From: Acidobacteriaceae bacterium
GTDB taxonomy: Bacteria > Acidobacteriota > Terriglobia > Terriglobales > Acidobacteriaceae
DNA: 64,000 bases
Reading direction: 5' to 3'
NCBI GenBank assembly: GCA_003131585.1
Contig: PKVW01000051.1
Coordinates: 101,345 to 165,344, forward strand
Shown: positions 8,695 to 16,231 of the stretch, piece by piece
Layout of the letters: every line of letters starts with the position of its first letter
Position numbering within the stretch: the first letter of the stretch is position 1
Program-made: the position numbers and the translations under genes
The notes under the pieces: generated by a model
The model's input: only the letters and a program-made list of their open reading frames with translations
The model's database searches: none
Told to the model about the DNA's origin: nothing

Positions 8695-9225
8695 ATGATC
8701 GTTTACTTTCTGCGTCACGCTAGCGCCGGCGAACACTTTGTGAACTCGAAGAAAGACGAGAAGCGCGCGCTCGACAAGGAAGGCATCGAACAGTGCGGCT
8801 ATGTGGGCCGCGCCCTGGCCGCGATTGAGGCCCAGGTGGACATGATTATTTCCAGTCCGCTCAAGCGTGCCACCCAGACCGCTTCGCTGGTCGGAAACGA
8901 GATGGGTTATGAGGGCAAGCTGCAAGTCGAGACGGCGTTACGTCCCGAGGCGGCGTTTGCCGACTTTCGCAAGCTGCTGGAAAAGTACGCGCGCCAGGAA
9001 TCGATCATGGTCGTGGGACACAATCCCAACCTCAGCCAGTTCCTGGGCACCGTGATCGGCGAGTCCGGCTGTGAAGCTTCGGTAGAGCTGAAGAAGGGAG
9101 CCGTGGCCCGAGTCGACATGCGCCGCGGCTCCGGCACGCTGCAGTGGTGCTTAACGCCGAAAGCGCTGCGCACTCTCTACACCGCCGCGGTGGAAAGTTC
9201 ACGGCCGAACACTTCGCGGAAATAA
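8695..9225 (+). CDS. sixA: SixA-type histidine phosphatase
   Basis: This 176-residue protein belongs to the histidine phosphatase (phosphoglycerate mutase-like) superfamily: the RHA motif with catalytic His8 (FLRHASAGEH), the SSPLKRATQTA segment and the second histidine in VVGHNPNLSQ. SixA enzymes remove phosphate from phosphohistidine proteins. Here the gene directly follows ppk1 (6-bp gap), a frequent neighbourhood in which a role linked to phosphohistidine or polyphosphate metabolism has been proposed. The last 49 bp overlap the 3' end of the convergent ppx gene. Confidence 0.85.
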   Translation: MIVYFLRHASAGEHFVNSKKDEKRALDKEGIEQCGYVGRALAAIEAQVDMIISSPLKRATQTASLVGNEMGYEGKLQVETALRPEAAFADFRKLLEKYARQESIMVVGHNPNLSQFLGTVIGESGCEASVELKKGAVARVDMRRGSGTLQWCLTPKALRTLYTAAVESSRPNTSRK

Positions 9226-10706
9226 GAGCAGTCCTTCTCGATCGCCCACAGTTCCAGGTCCACACCCATGCGCCGGCGGGGTACCAGCGTCAGGCGTACC
9301 TCGGCGGCGCGCTGGCTGACGCGCACCCTTTGCACGGCGCGGCTCCGGCCCAGGTTCAGGGCGCGCGCCAGCCGGAGCAGCAGAATCGCTTTTTGCACGC
9401 TGGCGCGGTCCGCGGGATCGATCGCTTTCATCGGACCGTCTTCCAGGGTGGGGCGCGACTTTCCCAAATAGCGCGCAATGGCCGCGATCACCCGGCGTTG
9501 CTGCGGCGTGTAACCGAGAATCTCCGAGTTCGAAATAATGTAATACGTGTGCCGGTGATGGCCGTTGCGGTTGAGGTAGTCTCCCACCTCATAGAGCATG
9601 GCGGCCGCCGACAGCCACTCGCGGAATTCCGGCGTCAGCCTGTGCACCGAACGTAGCGCGGAGAACAAAAACATCGCGGACTCACGCACATCGAGGGCGT
9701 GCTTCATGTCCACGTGATAGTGAGCGACGGCTCGCGTGATCGATTCCCAGCGTTCCGATTCAATCTGCTTTCCCGATCGCGTGCTGCGGTCGTATTCCGC
9801 CGCCATCTGCGCCAGCAAGCCGTCCCGCAGGCCGAGCGGGGAATAGCGAAAACCTTTGAGATGGCAGCGCTCGAGCAGTTCGTGATACACCATCGCCCCG
9901 GCGACGATGATTTCCGCTCGCCGCGGACCGATGCCTTCAATCTGGCGGCGTTCGTCCAAGGGCAGGCGCGCCAGTTGCTTGGCGATTCGCGTCATCTCCG
10001 CGCGAGAGACGGCCATCCGCCGCCGGCTCCCGTCTTTTCGCAGATGGCTGGTCGCGGCCGCCAGCGCGGCGGCGGTTCCGGAGGTGGCAATCACGTTCTT
10101 AACTTTTGCCGCCACCACGCGAGCCGCAATGCGGTTCACTTCGCGGGCGACGAAACCTTGCAGCCGTTTCAGTTCGCCCTTGCGCGGCGGATCGTGGCGC
10201 AGGAATTCATCGGTAAGACGCACCGCGCCCACGGGCAGACTCACCATATCGCGGATGTGGCCCCGCCCGGAGACGGTCAGTTCGCAGCTTCCGCCTCCCA
10301 GATCCATCATCAACGCAGGCGAACTGTCTACGCGGAGGTTGGAGACCAGTCCCAGATGAATGAGGCGCGCTTCTTCCAATCCGGAGATAATCTCGACCTT
10401 CCATCCCGTGGCCGAACGCACCCACTCCAGAAAGGCTTGCGAATTGCGGGCGTCCCGCAGAGCGCTGGTGGCGACGACTCGGACTGGGTCCGTGACCACC
10501 TGTTGTGTGGCCCGGTGAAAGCGGCGCAAGACCTTGACCGTCTCGGCCATCGATTCGGGAGTGAGAAAGCCGGAACGAAACACGCCTTCGCCCAAGCGCG
10601 TAACTTCCCGGTCTTCGTGGACGGGGCGAAGGCGGCCGCGCGTGAGGCGTGCGATCTTCAGCCGGACGGAATTGGAACCGATATCAACCGCGGCAAACGT
10701 TGGCAT
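9177..10706 (-). CDS. ppx: Ppx/GppA exopolyphosphatase with degenerate HD domain
   Basis: This 509-residue protein has the Ppx/GppA ASKHA-fold motifs: DIGSNSVRLKIARL at the start, the catalytic-Glu region SGLEEARLIHLG, and DLGGGSCEL near residue 140. The C-terminal third is HD-like, but the expected HD pair is replaced by Tyr-Glu (MLYEVGDYLNR), so metal-dependent activity of that domain is unlikely. Family members hydrolyse polyphosphate or pppGpp; the context (ppk1, sixA, CHAD, pst) favours polyphosphate. Its 3' end overlaps sixA tail to tail by 49 bp. Whether it prefers polyphosphate or pppGpp cannot be told from the sequence. Confidence 0.92.
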   Translation of the reverse strand: MPTFAAVDIGSNSVRLKIARLTRGRLRPVHEDREVTRLGEGVFRSGFLTPESMAETVKVLRRFHRATQQVVTDPVRVVATSALRDARNSQAFLEWVRSATGWKVEIISGLEEARLIHLGLVSNLRVDSSPALMMDLGGGSCELTVSGRGHIRDMVSLPVGAVRLTDEFLRHDPPRKGELKRLQGFVAREVNRIAARVVAAKVKNVIATSGTAAALAAATSHLRKDGSRRRMAVSRAEMTRIAKQLARLPLDERRQIEGIGPRRAEIIVAGAMVYHELLERCHLKGFRYSPLGLRDGLLAQMAAEYDRSTRSGKQIESERWESITRAVAHYHVDMKHALDVRESAMFLFSALRSVHRLTPEFREWLSAAAMLYEVGDYLNRNGHHRHTYYIISNSEILGYTPQQRRVIAAIARYLGKSRPTLEDGPMKAIDPADRASVQKAILLLRLARALNLGRSRAVQRVRVSQRAAEVRLTLVPRRRMGVDLELWAIEKDCSYFREVFGRELSTAAV

Positions 10707-10755
10707 GAGGCAAGCCCAACAGTTTACATGCCAAATGTCGCGTGGTCACCAGGAC

Positions 10756-11040
10756 CTATGTCCGCGTCCCGGTGTCTTGCAGATCGGTGTCTTGCAGATC
10801 GCGCTCGTGCGCCGCAGTTGAGCTGCCATTGCAGCGACGTTGACGGGCAGCCAGCCACGTCGCCGATAGGCTGATGCCGAAGGAGACGCCGAACATCATC
10901 CCACGCAGTCCATCGCTCCAGTCTTTCCCCGGGCTCGTGGCGGGATGAAAGAAATTCGGCCACAGGATGCCTATCCCCAGGAACGCCATGGCGAGCGGAA
11001 TCAGGCCTGCCGGTCGATTCATTCGATTTCGGAAAGTCAT
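10756..11040 (-). CDS. Small membrane protein, last gene of XRE operon
   Basis: Unrecognised 94-residue protein with two predicted membrane segments (about residues 11-28 and 46-64) and a polar tail that ends in a duplicated DLQDT pentapeptide, encoded by a 15-bp tandem duplication. A GGAG Shine-Dalgarno lies 7 bases before the ATG and supports the start. It follows the other small membrane gene by 18 bp, so it is probably the third gene of the XRE-membrane-membrane operon. Function unknown. Confidence 0.6.
   Translation of the reverse strand: MTFRNRMNRPAGLIPLAMAFLGIGILWPNFFHPATSPGKDWSDGLRGMMFGVSFGISLSATWLAARQRRCNGSSTAAHERDLQDTDLQDTGTRT
10771..10800. repeat. 15-bp perfect tandem duplication
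   Basis: The unit GGTGTCTTGCAGATC occurs twice in a row (10771-10785 and 10786-10800). It encodes the repeated DLQDT at the C-terminus of the small membrane protein. Confidence 0.9.
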
Positions 11041-11058
11041 GTTTGTTCTCCTCTGCGT

Positions 11059-11280
11059 TTAGTCGGTGATGCGATACCAGGCCATCACCGTCAGCTTGAC
11101 CCCGAGAATCGTCATGATGACAACGAAAAGATCCCAACTCCAGACGTGGGTGACATAAAAGCGATAGGCAAAGAGACAGATGGCCGTGAGGCCGCCGATG
11201 ATCCCGGCGAGGCTCGTGGATTTGAGACGATGGTTCAGGAAACGTTCATCGACCAACGTACCGACGATAGGGATTTTCAT
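11059..11280 (-). CDS. Small membrane protein, second gene of XRE operon
   Basis: Unrecognised 73-residue protein with two hydrophobic segments (about residues 23-40 and 47-66, the second rich in Val, Ile and Met). Its ATG overlaps the stop codon of the XRE regulator by ATGA, implying translational coupling. Short XRE regulators followed by one or two small membrane proteins are a common bacterial arrangement; the membrane protein may modulate the regulator or be its target. No biochemical function can be assigned. Confidence 0.65.
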   Translation of the reverse strand: MKIPIVGTLVDERFLNHRLKSTSLAGIIGGLTAICLFAYRFYVTHVWSWDLFVVIMTILGVKLTVMAWYRITD

Positions 11281-11486
11281 TTTTCGCTCTCCAGCGTAAA
11301 AATCTGATCGGTGGAACAGCCGAAAACGCGGGCGAAGGTGAGCGCCAGCTCCAGGCTCGGCACGTAACGGTCGCGCTCAATCGAGTTGATGCTCTGGCGC
11401 GACACCCCCACGGCATGGGCGAGTTGCTCCTGCGTCCAACCGCGGGCGTTGCGAAGCTCTTTAACTCGATTGAGGATCTCGGGCAT
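11277..11486 (-). CDS. XRE-family helix-turn-helix regulator
   Basis: A 69-residue stand-alone HTH protein of the XRE/Cro type: helix-turn-helix at about residues 14-38 (GWTQEQLAHAVGVSRQSIN), followed by the conserved ERDRYVPSLELALTFARVF. It has no effector domain and resembles small YozG-like regulators. It is first in a three-gene operon with two small membrane proteins. A promoter (TTGACA, 17-bp spacer, TATATT) and an imperfect palindrome around its -35 element lie upstream, consistent with autoregulation. Confidence 0.85.
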   Translation of the reverse strand: MPEILNRVKELRNARGWTQEQLAHAVGVSRQSINSIERDRYVPSLELALTFARVFGCSTDQIFTLESEK

Positions 11487-11507
11487 AGGGTGTAAAGCTA
11501 ACTTTCC

Positions 11508-11552
11508 ATAATATAGGTCGGATTCTCGCCGATGTCAAGTCAGCTTGTCATC
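11508..11552 (-). promoter_or_regulatory. Sigma-70-type promoter and operator of XRE operon
   Basis: Read on the minus strand, TTGACA (11538-11533) and TATATT (11515-11510) are separated by 17 bp, a near-consensus housekeeping promoter. An imperfect inverted repeat (GATGTCAAG at 11531-11539, CTTGTCATC at 11544-11552; 8 of 9 bases pair) covers the -35 element and is a candidate operator for the XRE protein. Confidence 0.65.
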
Positions 11553-11599
11553 TTTATTTTGCATTTAGAATGAACACGTTACGGGGAATTACCCGGCCA

Positions 11600-12445
11600 T
11601 CACGCCGCCGAAGTTGCGGGGCGGGCCGGTCTTGCTTTGGCTTGAGCGGGTGCGTGGAGGGGATGTTCCAGGGCAGGGGCAGGCTCGGATCGCATCGGCG
11701 ACAGCACCGCGACTGCATGCCGGAATTTCGCTCCGGTTACGTTGTGCAGCTCCGCAACCAGGGATGACTCGCGCACCGCGCCGAGATGCTCGATGGCTGT
11801 TTGCGTCAGAGTGAGCCAATCATGCCAGTCGCCTAACGCGTCTTGTATGCGCTTGAGCCCGGCGATGAACTGCACCGCTTCGGTGGACTGGTCGGCGAAC
11901 TCGGCTGCGTAGCGAGCTCGCTTGCTTACGATGCGGTATTGGTGCAGCAACGGCTCGGTGACCGGCGCATCTCCGCGGTCAATCGCCTCCAGCATCCCTT
12001 TGGCGATGGCTAAAGGATCGCGGCCGGCTTGGGCGTTGAAGTTCTTGCTGGCGCATTTCAGCCGCTTGCGAATCTCGCGGACGGTATCTTCGTCGACAGC
12101 CTTCCGCAGCTTCTTTTCCTGCTGGCCGCGGAGTTCGATCAGATGGTTCACGAGTTGCGTTTTGCGCCGCGGTTCCCGCGGAATTTTCAAGCTCCGCAAT
12201 GCAGCCAATTGGACGTCCAGATCGCGCACCTTGCCGGCGCGCTTGCGGATTCGGCCCAGCAGCTTCAGAAGTTTTTTCTGACTGCCGTCCAGCTTTGGAG
12301 AAAGCTCGCCCAGCAGTATCTGAAGGCGGCGCGTGCCCGTTCGGAAGCGGTGTACGTTCTCTGCCCGTGGTTTCGCGGAAAGCTTGACCAAGTCCTTTTC
12401 AAGCTTCTGAAAAACAACACGGCTGCGCTGTGGAGCGATCGACAT
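11600..12445 (-). CDS. CHAD-domain (polyphosphate-binding) protein
   Basis: This 281-residue protein is a single CHAD domain. Conserved histidine and basic motifs are visible: VHRFRTGTRRLQILL near residue 30, an RVLDVQLAAL-like second helix (KVRDLDVQLAAL), and HQYRIVSKRARYAAEF in the middle. The family binds polyphosphate through conserved basic residues and often localises to polyphosphate granules. It is divergent from pstC across a 113-bp region that contains a PHO-box-like element, and it lies next to ppk1 and ppx, which fits the polyphosphate role. The C-terminus ends in an Ala/Pro/Arg-rich tail. Confidence 0.88.
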   Translation of the reverse strand: MSIAPQRSRVVFQKLEKDLVKLSAKPRAENVHRFRTGTRRLQILLGELSPKLDGSQKKLLKLLGRIRKRAGKVRDLDVQLAALRSLKIPREPRRKTQLVNHLIELRGQQEKKLRKAVDEDTVREIRKRLKCASKNFNAQAGRDPLAIAKGMLEAIDRGDAPVTEPLLHQYRIVSKRARYAAEFADQSTEAVQFIAGLKRIQDALGDWHDWLTLTQTAIEHLGAVRESSLVAELHNVTGAKFRHAVAVLSPMRSEPAPALEHPLHAPAQAKARPARPATSAA

Positions 12446-12515
12446 AGACAGAATCGAAGCGGGAGATGAAAATACAGGCTTATCCGTGAAAAGGCAACCC
12501 TGAAAAGCTTTGCCA

Positions 12516-12533
12516 TTTTAACATCCTGTTAAC
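12516..12533. promoter_or_regulatory. PHO-box-like element between CHAD gene and pstC
   Basis: TTTTAAC (12516-12522) and TGTTAAC (12527-12533) are direct repeats with an 11-bp period; the second forms part of CTGTTAAC. The element lies in the shared upstream region of pstC and the divergent CHAD gene and could act on both. Confidence 0.5.
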
Positions 12534-12558
12534 AGGATTCTGTTAGGTTGAATGGCGA

Positions 12559-13599
12559 ATGGCCTTTCCCGCTCTACCTCGGCCCGATATGCCTGCTCCC
12601 CAACCCATTGAAGCAACGAAGGTTAGTGATCTTGGCGGGGCTGGAAGGCAGGCCGCGCCGCTTCTTCGTGGGGCTAGCGGCGAAACCGGCGACCAAGTCT
12701 TCAAATTCGCCATGCTATTGTGCGGCCTGGCCGTGTTGGCAATGCTGGCGCTGATTGTCTACGAACTGGTGTTGCGCTCCGGACCCTCATGGCACGCCTT
12801 TGGCTTTAAGTTCTTCGCGGGCCATGATTGGGATCCGGTGAACGAACGGTTCGGCGCGCTGCCGTTCGTTTACGGAACCTTGGTCTCGTCATTTCTCGCA
12901 TTGCTCATCGCGGTGCCGCTGGCGGTGGGAGTCGCAGTATTCACTACTGAGATGTGTCCCGCGGCGTTGCGTGGGCCGCTTTCGTTTTTCGTGGAATTGC
13001 TGGCCGCGATTCCGAGCGTGGTCTACGGACTGTGGGCCATCTTTGTGCTGGTACCCATCCTCAGCAACTACGTCCAACCTTTCCTGTCGAGGACATTAGG
13101 CTGGACCGGATTATTTGTAGGTCCGCCCTACGGCATCAGCATGCTGGCCGCGGGAATCATCCTGGCCATCATGATCGTCCCGATTATTTCGTCGATCACG
13201 CGGGAAGTATTGCTGGTGGTGCCACAGCAGCAGCGCGAGGCCGCTCTTGCGCTGGGCGCTACGCGCTGGGAAATGATTCGCATTGCTGTGCTGCGCAATG
13301 CGCGCGCTGGAATTATGGGCGGCATCATCCTGGGCCTGGGCCGCGCCTTGGGAGAAACCATGGCCGTCACCATGGTGATCGGAAACCGGCCGGAGATTGC
13401 CAAGTCGTTGTTTGCGCCGGGCTATACGATGGCCAGCGTGCTGGCCAATGAGTTCAGCGAGGCAACCGGGGACGTATATCTCTCAGCTCTGATTGAGATT
13501 GGCCTGGCTCTGTTCCTGGTCACAATCATGGTCAACGCTCTGGCACGATTGCTGGTCTGGACCGTCACTCGCGGCCAGCCTTCGAGGGCAAATGCCTGA
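12559..13599 (+). CDS. pstC: Phosphate ABC transporter permease PstC
   Basis: This 346-residue inner-membrane permease has six predicted membrane helices. The cytoplasmic binding-protein-dependent transport motif is visible as REAALALGATRWEMIRIAVL, and the segment GLGRALGETMAVTMVIG is typical of PstC. It forms the phosphate channel with PstA. The N-terminal about 45 residues are polar; the ATG at 12589 (MPAPQ) is an alternative start. It begins the pstC-pstA-pstB-phoU operon and overlaps pstA by 8 bp. Confidence 0.95.
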   Translation: MAFPALPRPDMPAPQPIEATKVSDLGGAGRQAAPLLRGASGETGDQVFKFAMLLCGLAVLAMLALIVYELVLRSGPSWHAFGFKFFAGHDWDPVNERFGALPFVYGTLVSSFLALLIAVPLAVGVAVFTTEMCPAALRGPLSFFVELLAAIPSVVYGLWAIFVLVPILSNYVQPFLSRTLGWTGLFVGPPYGISMLAAGIILAIMIVPIISSITREVLLVVPQQQREAALALGATRWEMIRIAVLRNARAGIMGGIILGLGRALGETMAVTMVIGNRPEIAKSLFAPGYTMASVLANEFSEATGDVYLSALIEIGLALFLVTIMVNALARLLVWTVTRGQPSRANA

Positions 13600-14488
13600 A
13601 CGCATGTCCGAGAGGGGCAACCCGTCCGCGCTGCACACCGTCCCGCCCATTGCTTTGCGGCGCCGCATCACCGACCATGTCATGACTGGCGTGGCGGTGC
13701 TTACGGTCGTCCTGGTGCTGGTGCCGCTGTTCGCGATCTTCGCCTACCTTGTCTACCGCGGCGTCGGATCGATCAACTGGGCCTTTCTCACGCAAACCCC
13801 AAAACCGGTGGGCGAAGCCGGAGGTGGAATGGCCAACGCGATCGTGGGCTCCGCGTTCATCCTTGCGCTGGCCAGCGTTCTGGGAGTTCCCGTGGGAGTC
13901 GGCGCCGGCATCTACCTCGCGGAGTTCGGGCGCAACCGCTTCGGCGATGTCATCCGCTTCACCGCCGACGTGCTGAACGGCGTACCTTCGATCGTGATCG
14001 GTATTGTGGCATACTCCATCGTTGTCCTTTCCCAGAAGCATTTCTCGGCATTGGCCGGAGGGGTGGCGCTGGCCATCATGATGATTCCTACGATTACGCG
14101 CACCACCGAAGAAATGCTTCTGCTGGTGCCGCAGGCCTTGCGCGAGGCCGCGTACGGCTTGGGCATTCCGCGCTGGCGGACGACAATCTCCATCACCCTG
14201 CGCACCGCAACTTCCGGCGTGATTACAGGAATCATGCTGGCCTTTGCCCGGGTGGCGGGCGAGACCGCGCCCTTGCTCTTCACCGCGTTCGGAAATCAAT
14301 TCTGGAATCTGCGTCCCAACCAGCCGACCGCCGCGCTGCCGCTGCAGATTTTCAATTACGCCATTTCTCCCTACGACGAATGGCACCGGCAGGCATGGGC
14401 GGGCGCGCTCGTGCTTATCGTTCTCATCGTTACCGCGGTTGCGGCCGTGCGCTTCGCCGTGCGCCGCGGCACCTTCGGAGCGGCATAG
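13592..14488 (+). CDS. pstA: Phosphate ABC transporter permease PstA
   Basis: This 298-residue permease with six membrane helices contains the family motif REAAYGLGIPRWRTTISITL and GIMLAFARVAGETAPLLFTAFG, which is diagnostic of PstA. I chose the ATG at 13592, which overlaps the pstC stop by 8 bp. The same frame stays open further upstream, but that segment is translated from inside pstC and is unlike PstA. It pairs with PstC as the membrane channel of the high-affinity phosphate importer. Confidence 0.95.
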   Translation: MPERMSERGNPSALHTVPPIALRRRITDHVMTGVAVLTVVLVLVPLFAIFAYLVYRGVGSINWAFLTQTPKPVGEAGGGMANAIVGSAFILALASVLGVPVGVGAGIYLAEFGRNRFGDVIRFTADVLNGVPSIVIGIVAYSIVVLSQKHFSALAGGVALAIMMIPTITRTTEEMLLLVPQALREAAYGLGIPRWRTTISITLRTATSGVITGIMLAFARVAGETAPLLFTAFGNQFWNLRPNQPTAALPLQIFNYAISPYDEWHRQAWAGALVLIVLIVTAVAAVRFAVRRGTFGAA

Positions 14489-14491
14489 CCT

Positions 14492-15250
<759 letters not shown>

Positions 15251-15264
15251 GGAAGGTTCGGAGA

Positions 15265-15981
15265 ATGCGCACGCGCTTTCAGCAGGGGCTCGACGATCTG
15301 CGCCAGAAGTTGCTCCGCATGGGTGGACTGGCGGAACAGGCGGTGGATCGCGCCCAACAGGCCTATATCGATCGCGATCTCACCCGCTGCCAGATGGTTC
15401 TCGAAGGCGAGAGCCTCATCAACAACTTTGAACGGGAAATCGACGAGGCCGCCTTCGACCTGCTGGCTATGCAGCAGCCCATGGCCGTCGATCTGCGCTT
15501 CATCCTCGCCGTGACCAAAATCAATTCCGATCTCGAGCGCGTCGGCGATCAGGCCGTCAATATTGCCGAGCGCGTCATGGACATGGTGGACCTGCCCACG
15601 GTCGATCTGCCCGTGGATATCGCGCGCATGGGCGCGGCCGTCAGCGCCATGGTCCGCCGGGCCCTGGAGTCGTTCATCGAAGGCAAGGCGGAGCTGGCCC
15701 AAGCCGTGCTCGAAATGGACAACGTCGTGGATCGCATGAAGGACGATGCCTTCATCCAACTGGTGAAGACGATGAACCAGCGTCCCGAGGTCGTGCGTCA
15801 AGCCCTCGACGCGCTGCTCGTAGCCCGCAATCTCGAGCGCGTCGCCGACCACGCCACCAACATCGCCGAAGATGTCATCTTCTGGGTGCAGGGCGCCGAC
15901 GTCCGCCACAATGTCGGCACGGAGGAGCATCCCGAGCCCTCGCCCGGCCACGACGACTCTACGCGCGCTTCCGGGGTTTAG
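15265..15981 (+). CDS. phoU: Phosphate signalling protein PhoU
   Basis: This 238-residue protein consists of two three-helix PhoU repeats, each with the metal-binding pattern: INSDLERVGDQAVNIAERV in the first and RNLERVADHATNIAEDV in the second. PhoU links the Pst transporter to the PhoR kinase and prevents phosphate toxicity. As last gene of the pst operon it occupies its usual place. No phoR or phoB accompanies it here. Confidence 0.96.
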   Translation: MRTRFQQGLDDLRQKLLRMGGLAEQAVDRAQQAYIDRDLTRCQMVLEGESLINNFEREIDEAAFDLLAMQQPMAVDLRFILAVTKINSDLERVGDQAVNIAERVMDMVDLPTVDLPVDIARMGAAVSAMVRRALESFIEGKAELAQAVLEMDNVVDRMKDDAFIQLVKTMNQRPEVVRQALDALLVARNLERVADHATNIAEDVIFWVQGADVRHNVGTEEHPEPSPGHDDSTRASGV

Positions 15982-16011
15982 GAAATCTCTATCGGACCTG
16001 TCGTCAGTAGC

Positions 16012-16080
16012 CCCTGTCATCCTGAGCGGAGCGGAATGATTCGCGAAGCGAATCATTCCGCGGAGTCGAAGGATCCCTTG
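16012..16080. repeat. Dispersed hairpin repeat after phoU
   Basis: A perfect 13-bp inverted repeat (CGGAATGATTCGC at 16032-16044, GCGAATCATTCCG at 16048-16060, 3-base loop) is flanked by TCATCCTGAGCGGAGCGG and GAGTCGAAGGATCCC, sequences of a repeat type common in acidobacterial genomes (recalled, not searched). It may also act as the terminator of the pst-phoU operon, although no T-run follows. Confidence 0.65.
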
Positions 16081-16231
16081 CGCGCTTTCGCTGCCTTGGG
16101 CCCCGCAAGGCGTTTCCATTGCGCCCCGCGTTTCTAGTTTCTTTCACCACTTTGACCTAAGGTTCCGGTCTCGTTTACGCTCATCTCTCTTCACAATTCT
16201 GCTGTCGCAGACTAAATCCCGCGGAGGCCCT

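Noticed and set aside
9699..10874. 391-codon plus-strand frame opposite ppx
   Set aside because: Antisense to Ppx/GppA motifs; Arg/Gln/Ala-rich sequence without a recognisable fold.
13493..13591. Upstream extension of pstA inside pstC
   Set aside because: The frame is open, but the residues do not resemble PstA; the ATG at 13592 with an 8-bp overlap is the better start.
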